Source: Adineta ricciae (Eukaryota > Rotifera > Eurotatoria > Adinetida > Adinetidae). Taken from it: a stretch of 64,000 nucleotides of DNA. The stretch is from assembly GCA_905250025.1 (NCBI GenBank), contig CAJNOJ010000002.1, forward strand, positions 682,001-746,000, read 5' to 3'. Shown piece after piece: positions 48,518-60,163 of the stretch (the first letter of the stretch is position 1; the number at the start of each line of letters is the position of its first letter). The notes below the pieces were generated by a model. The model had not been told where the DNA came from. It saw only the letters and a list, made by a program, of their open reading frames with translations, and did no database searches. A program made the position numbers and the translations under genes.

Positions 48518-49405
48518 TTATAGATCAACATCTCGTAAAAACTTGTTTCCTTGGCTGCCTTCTCCATTATAAGTATGCCGAACTTTTCCAAACAGTGTTC
48601 GAGTTTGGCTTTGGTTTGTCGCTGATGGTAATGGTGAGTAAAGGTCCTTTTTCGACGACTTTTGATCGTCATCATCAGCATTTGACTGTGACTGTTTCGT
48701 CTCAGCTATCGAATATAATATATCGCCTAACTGTGTGGCGATTCGCCGCTCATTTGCATTGATGTCACGTGCATCGAGAAACTTCAACGTTGGGATACGA
48801 AATATCAACAAATGTCGATATCGTTGGTATTCTTCTTCTAAACGACCTTGCGCAAATGGACTGAGATCAGCGCCATTTGAAGACACAGAACTGATACGGT
48901 ATGGACAAGCTTCATTTCCTAATAAGGATAGATAGATCAACGTTGGATATGCTTGACGTAATTGATCAACTAGTTTGTAAATATCTTGGAAAAGATTTTT
49001 ATTCAACGTCAACGTTTGCAGGTTTGGTAATTTAGGAAATCGTGTATGGACATCATCGAGTTGATTGTCGTCGAGAATAAGTTCTTCGAGGTTTGGAAAA
49101 TGCTTTACACAACCAAGCGATCGAAAATGGTTTTTACTTAAATCAAGAATCTAAACGAGAAGATCACGACGATGAGGAATCAAAAGCAAATTTTCTTTTA
49201 CTTTGGCTCTACTCGCATATGCATCAATTATACTTTGAGGAATATCATCAAAAGTTGAACCAACACAAGTAAGTCGTTCCGAATCTTCGTCATATATAAA
49301 CTGATTCTCTTCATCGGTAGGATTTATAGTAGAATCGGATGAAAGATTTTCAGTCTGAGGTTCAGCGGAGTCTATTGAATCGGTTCCTTCTCGTTCGTCA
49401 CTCAT
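48518..49405 (-). CDS. Leucine-rich repeat protein, LRMDA-like
   Basis: Two exons. The ATG at 49405 (MSDEREGTDSID) begins an acidic N-terminal segment of about 80 residues; the second exon starts about 49150. It carries LRRs: ILDLSKNHFRSLGCVKHFPN, LEELILDDNQLDDV, LPNLQTLTLNKNLFQDI and TLIYLSLLGNEACPYRIS, then YQRYRHLLIFRIPTLKFLDA, the LRR cap that in LRMDA (C10orf11, melanocyte differentiation) is similar. A low-complexity tail ends with KFLRDVDL. LRR proteins are easily confused, but the LSLLGNxACP plus YQRYR...LKFLD pattern makes the LRMDA or LRRC-type assignment reasonable. No membrane segment. Confidence 0.72.
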
Positions 49406-49982
49406 AATGTCGTTGTTAACACTACCTGAGTATGCTGATATGTAGTTAGATGATATTGTTAATGCTTCGAAATGATGATGAAGTAAGAAGTAACATGAAA
49501 GAGAATGCATAAACAATGATAAGGTATCACAGTAGAAAAACGTAAACGAAATTTTGTTTTGTTTTATTCGACATATATATATATATATCAGTCACGTGAA
49601 AATAAAAAAAAAAGAAATTTTCTAAGTTACAAGTGAAATCGTATGAGAAGAGTTTTTGAGTAAAATGATGATATTAGTAAATAAAAGTCCATATCGAACC
49701 GGTTGACTTCGAAATGAAAAGTATAATTTATCAAAAGATGCTCAGTTATGTCCATAGACAAACTATACGTAACTAGATCGAGATAAGTAATTTATTCCTT
49801 GCAGTTAGCAGAGTTTCTTGTTTATGTTTTCATGAGTACTCTTACCTTTCAGGTGAGTAACTGATAACAGAACGTTCGAACTAACAAACAACTTATGAAA
49901 GATCTCCTTTGACCGAATGAAAAGTACATTGGAAGAAGTTAAGTTTATTTTTATTTAGTCATTATCAATTTTTTGTTTTACA
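49406..49982. other. Intergenic with a short (AT)n run
   Basis: Spacer between the TRPM gene's 3' end and the LRR gene start. Contains an (AT)n run at about 49573-49588. Nothing else recognised. Confidence 0.5.
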
Positions 49983-52900
49983 AAAGTGTTGATTCGATAT
50001 AATCAGCTTCAGTACCTCGACATTTACACTGTCGACATATATATGGTCGTTCGTTGACTAAAATACGGAATCGTGCTTTACTTGACTCATTCGAATCGAT
50101 ATGAACTTACTCAAACCATTTACACATCGTTGTTTCTCCTTCCAGTATTGCTCAGCTATTCTCTGTTGATACTTTCGATTGCGTTTTACATCGAGACTTT
50201 CATTTACAATCACAGACTCATTTCGTTTCTTTTCATCACGTTCAATTTCTACGGAGAAAAAGGCAACGAATTGAAATAACATAGAGAAACTATTTACTTT
50301 TACGGCAATAATAACTTATTGGCCAAAGCAATAAATTAAATGGTGGTACAAAGAAATCCTTCTCTTCATATTCTCTTAAAACTACATAAAAGTGATAACA
50401 CCATGCACGGTGTGATTCCCCATGAACACGTTGAATTGTAAAACTAAACGATTCAATAGACTTATCTTCTGCTTCTGCAATCACACTTTTACATACTTGA
50501 ACAAAGCAATAAGATTATTCAAAAGAAGCACATAAGCAATAATCAAAAACGTTATAGTTAATATTAATGTTACAAAGCCATATGCATCATTATTTGCTAG
50601 AACATATAATGATATACTGAATGATAAGAGCGATTTCTTTGTTCAAACCTGAGTATTTGATTTCAACGAGATCGCTTGTAGTTAAACTCGTACTTCCGAA
50701 TATTTTCCATGTACCCCATTCAATAATATTACGAAGGATATCAAAATTAGTCTGATTTCCTCCATCTTGTATAGTTGTAAAGTGTGTTGCATTCGACCAG
50801 ATGACGAATGAAGACGTCGATATCAATGAATACGTAGTTATTGCATATGCACAGAGAAAAATCAGAATAAAAAACAAAAATGACATTAAATCTTTCATCT
50901 AAATTTAAAATATTCACATTCGTCTTTTTCGAATCACAAACAATCAATCGTTCGTACCGTATGAAATATCATCAACAATTTCGGTCCTAGTCTCTCCGAA
51001 GCAAGAAACACATGTAAACATCGCATATACCATAAACATAAATCAACACTCATACAAATCCTAGAAGACAAACCAATGACTATCGCTCTGTGTAAAACCA
51101 GTCGAATTCATTGGCATACTTTGAGAGTTCAAAAGCGTGATCTCGAACGATAAAACGTGTAATAAAACCTATGAACCATAATGTGAACGCAACGAAATCT
51201 AAGACATTCCATGGATCATTGCGATAGAAAGACCAAATCGTGTTTCGATGCCGATTTCTTCCCGCCAGTTTTTTCCAGTAAGGAGCTTTAACTAATACAG
51301 ATTTGACATGCAGATAAACCTCAACAGACAAGAATGGATCTATATATGCAGAAATACATAAATTCTTACTTGCCGAATCTCTTCCAACGCAATCGATGCA
51401 AGAAATACATGTAAAATGATCTCAGTTATTGGAATAGGTAATCCAGGAATACCCGAACGTCTTTCTTTGTAAATATTTAACGGGAAATAATCAAATAGAA
51501 TTGTATAGCTGAACAATATCAAAAATGCTGTATACGATGCCTAAAAAATCATTTAAAATTAGTCAACCTCTTTTCAATACGAACAAATACGCACCATGTT
51601 ATAATGAAATCGAATAACTGCATTTCCTTGATAAAACCGGTAGAACCGTTCGAATGGACTTGCTATTCGTCGCTGAGAATCACCATCATTCAGTTCACTT
51701 ATTTTAGTTTCTCGAAATATTCGCCGACATACAACAGGAAGAAACAATAGCACTGGACACAAACATACCAAACAGATCTTCAAAGTAGAAACACATTACA
51801 TTATGTAACGAAATCTTCTGAAATTACCAGTATCTCCCAGGTAAAGTTCTTGTTCTGATGAAATTCGTTTCCATACCAGATTTTGTTCATGTAAGATTGC
51901 ATACAGTTGGACGATACTAATGTTTTAGAGCAGAGATCATCAATGAGGGCCGCTGCTTGTTGGTCGGGATATAGAATCGACTTTTCGTTTAAAAATTTCA
52001 TTGTTTTCTCTTCATTATCAGTAAAATAAAGGTCGAGAATATCTGCAGCATACATTTCAAATTGTCTTTAATGAAAACATTCGAAATCAGCAAAAATTAG
52101 TGACAAGAAGAGTGAACTTGTAATTACCGTTGATGTATTCGATAGGTTTCTGACGTTGTATAATCGTTTTGCACTTTCAATTGACACCATTGACTAACAA
52201 GTAGCATAGCAATAGTGGAATCCTTGGAACAAAAGAGAAATGAAGATAAATTTTTACTTGAAAGTTAACTTTCTATACTTCTAATCGTGTACAGATACTC
52301 ATCGTCAATTCAAAATATTGATTCTCTATAGCCCAATAGAACAATCGACGGAGATATGCTAAATACAAACAATTTAAAGAGAAGAAGGATTGTTATATTA
52401 CTCACCTTTTACTCGTCTATCTGTATCCAGTTGGGTCAGAACAGGAACTGTTTCAATGATCATCTCGATCACTTGGCTATCTGTTTTATATCCAAATGAA
52501 AAGTATGCAATATAAAACAGAATTGCAAATTTGCCCTTCTTACTTCGTCGATCAGGCTAAAGAATAAATAAAAACGATTAGATGAAGGTATATCTTTGAT
52601 CACTTTACGTTAATTTTGAAAAGTTCTGCGTCACTCATAGATGCTAAACGTTGCAGAGATGCTCCATACTCGAATAGCAGCTCAACAAACGAAACAGCAT
52701 TGGAAATAATCGCAAATTCCAAACATTGATCCAGTTCATCATTCTAATTCATTACCAATGAATACAAATCATTATGAAAGAGAAATAACTGACTATCCAA
52801 TGAATAATTGTATTTTGATTAAGAATATTTATTTGAGTATAATGAATTTTATTCCATCGTAAAGCGAAACTCAATTTTCGAACTTGAGCATGAGATGGAT

Positions 52901-54032
52901 CAATAATTTCGATAGCTAAAAAGCATATTTACAATAGATGATTACAGAACTCTGACGAATTACAGACCAATGTTAACAGCTCGAAGAATGCTTTCATCGA
53001 GTTCATCTCGACCAGGTTGACAAACAAAGATCGCATTTCGTACATTCTGATTCATATAAGTCAGTCGACGAAGATCTTCGTTTGGCACGATCTGTTCAGT
53101 CGGTATATCATCAAGAAAACTTTGAAATCCACTTTTCGTTGGTTCATACACCATTGCTATTTGATTAGCGATTATTCCCGTACCCTTTCATAAACGAATA
53201 ATTCGAAATAGTATATAAATCTAATTCCATGTATTCCGGTATTACTTTTAAGATTATGGTCGGAATACGTTTAGACGTGTTATCAATGATATTTTCCACA
53301 GATGATCTATCACCTGAGCGTATCGAAATATATCTAATTCAAGATAAATCGATGCGATGGAATTTACCTTGGAGAAGTAAAGAAATTATCGGAATGTGAG
53401 AAGTTGTCTGTTGGTGTTGTATTTGAGTGAGAATACTCTCAATTAAGTCATATGCTTGAGGATGATACATCAATAATTGAGATTTACCAACTCTCTAAAA
53501 GTATAGACGAAAATTCTCTCTATCTTCTTTTGACGATACTTACTTTGCATATAAGAATGTTTGGATTATTTTCAAATAATTTTCTATCGCCTTCAAATTC
53601 ATCTTCTAAGTCGAGCATTTCACAAGTTCCATTGAGAAGCCAAATATCTGCGCAATGGACATGAAAATTTAGTCATAGATTAGATCAGATTGTTTACTTG
53701 TTTGCTCCATTAGATTGCTCATAATTTGTTTGAATATATTCTGAATTGACGCTCTTAAAGAATGTCTCGTTTGTTCATTATTCGTACCGATTATTTTTAT
53801 AATTACATGCGGTAATAATTCTTCGAATAAATACCGTCGAAATTCCTGTTCGTCTCTATCGATAAAAATGTTAAACTTTCGCGAATTCTTTGAGAATTCA
53901 TTCAATGAATTTGCTGTTAAAGCCAACAGAGTACCATTTTCCTAGGAAAATAACATAGGATATCAATCGTTCGTAGTACTACTAAATTCTCTTACATATC
54001 CATTTCTATTTTGCATAGGAAGACATTCCGTC
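49983..54032 (-). CDS. TRPM-family cation channel
   Basis: Many short exons. N-terminal SLOG/LSDAT nucleotide-binding region: ENGTLLALTANSLNEFSK, HIPIISLLLQGDRSSVENII, IPTIILK|GTGIIANQIAM (the GxG turn) and YEPTKSGFQSFLDDIPTEQI. Then the helical linker region and the channel: PLNIYKERRSGIPG, DPWNVLDFVAFTLWFIGFIT, LMSFLFFILIFLCAYAITTY, a pore stretch IIEWGTWKIFGSTS, and a last helix YGFVTLILTITFLIIAYVLL followed by NNLIALFN. The C-terminus runs IERDEKKRNESVIVNESLDV, a coiled-coil-prone piece, and ends NERPYICRQCKCRGTEADYI. No Nudix or alpha-kinase domain follows, so it is not a TRPM2/6/7 chanzyme. I start at ATG 54032 (MTECLPMQNRNGY), but TRPM N-termini are usually longer and an upstream exon near 54370-54490 is possible. 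Confidence 0.85.
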
Positions 54033-54935
54033 ATATTGACTGTAAGTCTTTTGTAAAAAGAAAACAATGACAGCAAATACCTGTAAGTCGTCGAAAGAGC
54101 AAAAGCAAACATGTCGATTTTATCATAATCATGATAAAAGAACAAGAGAAAAAGACATCGATGATAACCAGCTTAAGATTCTAATGAAGTTATTTTCAAA
54201 ATAAATAAATCAAATATTTCTTATCGGCCAATAAGTTCAAATCGAGATTATTCAACATTATATCATACAGTATATGAAGACATGCATACGATTGAGTTAC
54301 GTTTAATTCCACCGACACCAAAGCAAAGCAATAATCTTTTAAATCAATTTTGATTTTCACTACTCACTAAGAGATTTAGTTTGTCAACAGATTCAGACAG
54401 ATAGAAGAAAATATGTGCCATTCGTTGTGACGATGACTGGGTTAGTCTGACAATAAGTTCTCGGATTTCCAAGAATATGTACCATCTGTCATAAATCAAT
54501 GATGCGTAGTTTGATTTGAAAAAGAAACATTTTTTATTATAAAATCAATAACAATCTACTATTACGAAACACAATTTCGACACTTATCGTAAATCAATTC
54601 ATACGAACAAGATTTCATCAGTCATGATACAATCCATGTGCTACTCTGCTGACTTTCATTCTAAAGTATTTTCGCTTGAAGTCATATTTGTTTCTATTAC
54701 AAAACATAGAGTAGGGATGTCGATTGAATACATTTATTTCATAGACCATGTCGTTTGAAAAGAAAACAGAAGCAGCTGTGTTGTAGAGTTAGATATTCTT
54801 CAAATGCTTGTGACTATCATTAGATACATACACATATATTTCTATGACAAAGTCAGAACAATACATAAGAGAAAGAGAAGGAAAATTAGAAATCGATATA
54901 TTTAATAGAATCTATATAAAAGTGTAATTATTTGG
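54033..54935. other. Gap between TOPORS and TRPM with unexplained open segments
   Basis: On the minus strand, about 54488-54371, a segment is bounded by an acceptor (ATTTATGACAG) and donor (GTGAGTAG) and open in one frame, possibly a 5' exon of the TRPM gene. On the plus strand, about 54175-54351, a frame without its own ATG reads like protein (YSTLYHTVYEDMHTIELRLI) and ends in a stop. I cannot assign either. Confidence 0.35.
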
Positions 54936-56683
54936 TTAGCAATCATTGTCCTCTTGTTGCTGTTGTTGTAATTGTTCTTGGTTAGAAATATCTTGTTGTG
55001 AATCTTCGTCATTATCATCGTCATCATCCAAAATGACACTAATTGGAGAAGTTGGATCGGCGACTAGATGATAATATGAGAATAAGTCTTAGTGGATAGG
55101 TATTAGATAAGTACCTGAAGTTGTTAATTGTTGCTGTCGAGATCTTTTGTGAGAATGGCGATGATGGCGATGTTTTCGTTTTGTAGATGCTGCTGCGTGA
55201 CTCTGTACAGTATCAGGATTATCTACATGATCTTCATCTTCAGACAAAACAATTAAAGTCGGAGTTCGTTCACGTGTTGGCTCCACATATTCCACTATTT
55301 CACATTCTGATGATGTCGATTGCCGTTCGGATTCTATCGTCATCGTTGATAACGATGATTCAGATGAATGTGATGTACTATCAGACTAAAAATTCAGAAA
55401 GAGAAAAGCGTTAGAGTTTAATTCTTTGATCAATGATAGAAAAACTTACCAAATCAATTGACATGTCGGAATTTTCATCGAGTACAATTGGTGTTTGTTC
55501 ATTTCCATCATCATGATCGTCATCCAATGAAATTTGTATTGGCGGTCTGGCAACCGGCGCTGTATTCATTGCTGGATATTGAGCATGACGATCAAACCCA
55601 GCTAAGTCATAAGGACAGCGAGCAAATGTGTAAAACTCATGTATAAAATGTTTGGTATAACGTCGAAGATATGTATTTAGTTTTCGCGTGAGAAAACTTG
55701 AGCGTATTTCATGGGTTTGAATGGCTGTTAGAATCTCTTGAATGATAACTTCAATAGTGGCTTCGTCATTCCATAATAAAGCGAATAGTTCTCTTGCTAA
55801 GAATGGAACAAGTCGATGGAGACACGCAGGATTGGATGCGTACCATGTTGGCGAACATTCCCGTACAGTGAGAGTAGCACGATTGTGTCCCACCAACGGA
55901 CTGTTCACATATAATCGATTCAAATAAATATATTTACGAAATGCAACTGTTTGACGCGTTGATTGTGAATAAATCGTTGATTCGCGTAGCTCCGATGTTG
56001 TTTGACGTAAGTAACGGTTAAGCAGATGACGAATTGAGTCTAATGGGATTAGATTCGACCATGATGCCGTTGTTAATGCATTCGTTGTACGATTTATTGA
56101 TGCTAAATTTGAGTTTTGAGCATTGACACTAAAAAGTTCAAAGGAAAAAAAATCAGTGAATAAACAAGTGTTTCTTATTCAGTCTAACTTACTTTGGTCG
56201 ACGAACAACTGATTGCACCGTATTTAACCATTCGATATAAACCATTTGTCGAAAAATATCATTCCGATTGTGTGTATCCAAATCATTCGAACGTGTGTGA
56301 TTGTGATCGATCCAATTGAGAACATCATTCAGATTACTGAATGAGCGAATCGGTGGTGCTGACGAGCGTTGCGTTGTTTGTACACGGATTTCTTCGATAA
56401 GTTCACCGGAATAACGTTCCCGTGTGATCACGGTGAACGGTTGTTTGCATAAAGGACATATTGCGCGTACTTTAGACCATTCCAATACACAAGGAAAACA
56501 AAACGTATGTGAACATGAATCTATGCGAGCGATAATGTCATTTTGTTTGTTGTTTAAGCATACTGCACATTTATCTGGAGTAGGAGGGCGTACGGAAACA
56601 AGTGCCAGTAATGATTCTTGATCCAGATTCGATGTTGTCTTCGACAGTTGCTCAGTCATCGGAGCTTGTTCTTCGATACTCAT
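54936..56683 (-). CDS. TOPORS: E3 ubiquitin/SUMO ligase TOPORS-like
   Basis: The RING near the N-terminus reads CAVCLNNKQNDIIARIDSCS followed by HTFCFPCVLEWSKVRAICPL and CKQPF, the TOPORS form (C-x-H-x-F-C-x-x-C-V-x-E-W-S-K, CPLCKQPF). Later it matches the family's conserved region (STRQTVAFRKYIYLNRLYVN, FLARELFALLWNDEATIEVI, FIHEFYTFARCPYDLAGFD). Then come acidic SUMO-interaction-like motifs (IQISLDDDHDDG, PIVLDEN, TLIVLSEDEDH, ISVILDDDDDNDED) and a His/Arg/Ser-rich basic patch (KRKHRHHRHSHKRSRQQQ). Exons: 56683-~56192, ~56130-~55451, ~55385-~55114 and ~55063-54936. In animals TOPORS acts in the nucleus and at centrosome/cilium, with ubiquitin and SUMO ligase activity. It is shorter than vertebrate TOPORS. 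Confidence 0.92.
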
Positions 56684-57094
56684 AATTTGGGAAATAATGT
56701 ATATCTAAAAGAAAGTCAAAATAACGAATGACGACATTTGAAAGAAATAACAGCTTAACTTATGAAAGCTCTGGTGCTGAGTACAGTGACTAATCTGACT
56801 TATGATAAAATAAATGAACAAATCAATTGCTTTTGATGAAATAACTTTCACAAAGCGGAACCTTCTCGCAACAGTGCCACTTTACATTTGTATAATCGCG
56901 TGTCATGTAGCGCTACAGATGAATGAATACATTTTCTAAAGCGGAAAAAGCTCGCTTGTTAGATGTCGCTGACATTCGGAAGGAACATTCGTATATGCTT
57001 TGTACCTTTCTGTTCCACAAACTCAAAAGGGTGTAGTTTTATATGTTATCGAGAGAAAATTTATTTTGTCGAAAAAAATAGTCGATAGATAAGT
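56684..57094. other. Short intergenic spacer
   Basis: About 410 bp between the TOPORS start and the stop of the cysteine-rich peptide gene. Probably the TOPORS promoter; no gene seen. Confidence 0.5.
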
Positions 57095-57401
57095 TTATTT
57101 GCCGTTGCGATCACCAAGCCATGATCCTGGTGATTTCACGCATTTTTTTGTATTAGCATGACAGTTATATTTGCTACAGCAATTTTTACCGAACACGCCA
57201 TCTGAACACGAAGCCCCAAGATCAGCACACGACGAAAAAAGTCTAAACAGAATCAAATTAACAAACGAATGAATGAATGGCACACATGATTTACCTTTTC
57301 TCATAATTTCTCAGTCCATCCCGATGTCGAGCGCGAGCAGAAACACAAGTTAACATAACTAATACAAGAAAAACGCAAGTAATAACGCGAATATTGACCA
57401 T
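57095..57401 (-). CDS. Precursor of a small secreted cysteine-rich peptide (cystine-knot-like spacing)
   Basis: Two exons, 57401-57295 and 57242-57095, about 84 residues. The N-terminus (MVNIRVITCVFLVLVMLTCV) is a signal peptide. A short basic propeptide ends in the dibasic site EKR exactly at the exon junction. The second exon encodes a six-cysteine domain with spacing C-x6-C-x8-CC-x4-C-x6-C, the framework of inhibitor-cystine-knot peptides. The precursor ends in Gly-Lys before the stop, a usual signal for C-terminal amidation after removal of the basic residue. Such precursors are known for neuropeptides, antimicrobial peptides and ion-channel toxins; sequence alone does not say which. The domain looks intact. 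No neighbouring copy was seen. Confidence 0.78.
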
Positions 57402-58465
57402 GTTCTCTCTTTTGAAATATGTCTGAAAAAAAAAGTACTATGCCGCCTCCTTTTATATGTACAAAGAAACACATAATCGTCATCATATTCAGTTTAGAGA
57501 AGAAAAAAAAATATTATTCGAATGTACTATCGACTTTTATGTCGCAGTACGATAGCGAAAATACAAAGTGTGTCAATATTGTTACAACAACTAATATAAC
57601 GTTTTCGATCGACGAAGGCACTAATGGATTACATTCTGATAAAAGAATAGATAACATTTTAATCTTTTGTATACATATTTCAAAAGTAATTCCTATTTTT
57701 CATTGTTGTGAATAGACTTCGAATGTGACAGATAAAATGTATTATTAATCAGAATATGACATAACAAGACCGAACTGAATAGACAATCGAGAGTAGAGAA
57801 AAGTCAGTAATATTTCCGTTCGAAGAGAAAGGAAATATTCATTTCTTATCAATCTTCGATGCTTGAATATGCAAACATTCTCTATATGTAACAGAAGTTT
57901 GTTTAGAACTCAAGGACAAAATTCGCTGGATTTTGTTCTAGTAGCTTGAAATGTCTTTCGGAGAGTCAATCGAATGAAAAAACACCTTTGGATGTGATAC
58001 AGGTAAACCGTATTCACTAATGTTACATGACGTATCGGTTGACAGGCCAATAAATCATAATATATGAATCATTCTGGTGTTTTCTAGAGCGTAGAATATT
58101 TCATTCTGAGTATTCGATTACAATCTAAAATATCTATAGATTTACAAACATCATTTAGAAAATCTATCCGAAAACATAAACAATTATCAAATGCTATTCT
58201 CTAATTACTCTTTGTAAATGTTTCGGGGAAAATTGGGTCATTTTATTTCTGTTTTCATTATTCACCCTATTGACACAAGGATGTTTATTGACTTTGTCTA
58301 TAGTTCGTTATTGTATATCTTATTTATGCAAAAGCAACGTCTCTTAATGAATACGCCTCGAGATCGAGTCCAACAATGATAAAAGTCGATTGCAAATCAA
58401 CCTATGTTTATTTGAATAAGAAAAAGCAAATTGAATTTGAAAGCTCAAACTATGTCGAAATCCAA
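57402..58465. other. Intergenic, no gene recognised
   Basis: About 1.06 kb holding the upstream region of the cysteine-rich peptide gene and the 3' flank of the F-box gene. A 98-codon plus-strand frame at 57419-57715 is AT-rich and has no family marks. Confidence 0.5.
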
Positions 58466-60163
58466 TTACAACCAAATGTAGAGAAACCGATAATTATCTT
58501 TATACCGAATAAATTCTTCCAATGATTTCAAAAGATTTGGATTCCAATCTTGATCCAACGCGAAAATTTCTAAAAACATCAAATATTTTAAATAATTCTT
58601 CTCGTTATCACATTTGCCAAGCATGGTTAGAAGAATCTTCTCAAACGAATGATTTTTATTATCAATCGCGAAACTCATTGAATTTAAATTGGGAAAACTT
58701 GGGATGAGAATGTTGTTAATACAATCGAATGATAAACTTTCAGTTAAAGCCAATTGTAAGCGTTTAATACGTTTCATATTTTGACAAATTGTCTCGTTAA
58801 TTTGACAGGACATCAAATGACTCAACGGCAATGTTAGAGAATTTAAATTTGTCATTTTGGATAAGAGTTGAGCGACAAAACCATCTGCTATACATGTTCC
58901 ATACAGTTCAAAATGTTTTAGATAAACAAATGAAATCGATTGATTCAAAAGTAGACGTGATTGTTGCTCGATCGGGGCAATATTTTCATATAGACCTAAA
59001 TAGAACGAATGAACGAGTGGACATCGTATTGTGTGTTGTTGTTGATTGAGAATTGTTTCGTTTAGAACTAAATCGAAGTGACGAATACGCGAATAAGCAT
59101 TCGGAATATTCGTTAAGGATGATTTATTCAAATAATTTGTTAAATGCGATTTGATTAATGGGATTGTACAGATGATGTGTTTGTATGAGGTGATTTCATA
59201 GATAATTCGAATATGATTTTGTTGGAAAAAAGTGAGATCTTGAAATTTTTTCGTCAGAAATATTAAATCACGTTGCTGATCGATATTCAACGAAATATGC
59301 AGGTCAAATGTTTTCAGGCGAAGTAATTTCTTCGTGAAAATCTCGTTCCAACGGTCATAATCGGTATTTTCGTTATCATGCGATGGTTCTGTACCGGTCG
59401 CGTAGGTATAAGTCAAAGCTGTTAGATTCGGGCATACATCGAGAAGATTTTCAATGTATTTAAACGCAACTGAAGAAACATTGAGTTTGAGATAATTCAA
59501 AAACATCAGTGGTTTGTCAGATCGAAGAATTGTGTTTTGACTCGAAGAATTTTCAGATATATGACATGTCAAACGTCTTAAATAGATCATTGAATTTAAA
59601 AGCGTAAAAAGATGTTTGATGTCCGACATTTTCACATGTAAATCTTCAATCGAATAGCTCGAACTGTCGCTTTGATTCAATGCTGATAAATCGATTTGAC
59701 AATTGCCTATGCGACATACACGTAAAGACTTGGCGAGATATTCAACTGGTAAAACTAAATAATCTGTTGTTTTCACTACTAAAGTTTTGATCGAAGGAAA
59801 ATATGAAATCAATTTGATAAATTGTTCGATTGTGGGTTCGATTAAAACTAAAACTTTCACTTGTTCCTGTTGAAGACATTTGCTTTGTTCGATGTAATAA
59901 TTAATTCCATCAATTGTCTGTTTATTCGATAATTTCATCGAATATATTTGAGAAGAAAAGTTCGGTAAAATATTGTGACAAGTATAAAGAAAAGCTTTTT
60001 GCTGGACAGATGATAGATCAAGAAAGAGACGAATACCATATATAATCGAGTTGAAACGTTGATTTAAATTATAAAATGAGTATATCAAATCACAACCGGA
60101 TACATAATCGAAGATTTCTAAGAAAATCTCATCGGGCATAGATTCAAAATTCATACGTTGCAT
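58466..60163 (-). CDS. F-box protein of divergent, lineage-expanded type
   Basis: Single exon, 565 residues. The F-box is at the very N-terminus: MPDEIFLEIFDYVSGCDLIY then SFYNLNQRFNSII, with the typical L-P-x-E-x-x-x-x-I-F core and a downstream N-x-R-F/W. The rest is a long leucine/isoleucine-rich region with irregular repeats (IKTLVVKTTDYLVLPVEYLA, LNYLKLNVSSV, LRLKTFDLHISLN, LKHFELYGTC, LNSLTLPLSHL), resembling degenerate LRRs or an alpha-beta solenoid. Predicted role: substrate receptor of an SCF ubiquitin ligase, binding SKP1 through the F-box. Intronless structure and this architecture are common in the large F-box sets of bdelloid rotifers, by my recollection; substrate unknown. Confidence 0.85.
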   Translation of the reverse strand: MQRMNFESMPDEIFLEIFDYVSGCDLIYSFYNLNQRFNSIIYGIRLFLDLSSVQQKAFLYTCHNILPNFSSQIYSMKLSNKQTIDGINYYIEQSKCLQQEQVKVLVLIEPTIEQFIKLISYFPSIKTLVVKTTDYLVLPVEYLAKSLRVCRIGNCQIDLSALNQSDSSSYSIEDLHVKMSDIKHLFTLLNSMIYLRRLTCHISENSSSQNTILRSDKPLMFLNYLKLNVSSVAFKYIENLLDVCPNLTALTYTYATGTEPSHDNENTDYDRWNEIFTKKLLRLKTFDLHISLNIDQQRDLIFLTKKFQDLTFFQQNHIRIIYEITSYKHIICTIPLIKSHLTNYLNKSSLTNIPNAYSRIRHFDLVLNETILNQQQHTIRCPLVHSFYLGLYENIAPIEQQSRLLLNQSISFVYLKHFELYGTCIADGFVAQLLSKMTNLNSLTLPLSHLMSCQINETICQNMKRIKRLQLALTESLSFDCINNILIPSFPNLNSMSFAIDNKNHSFEKILLTMLGKCDNEKNYLKYLMFLEIFALDQDWNPNLLKSLEEFIRYKDNYRFLYIWL

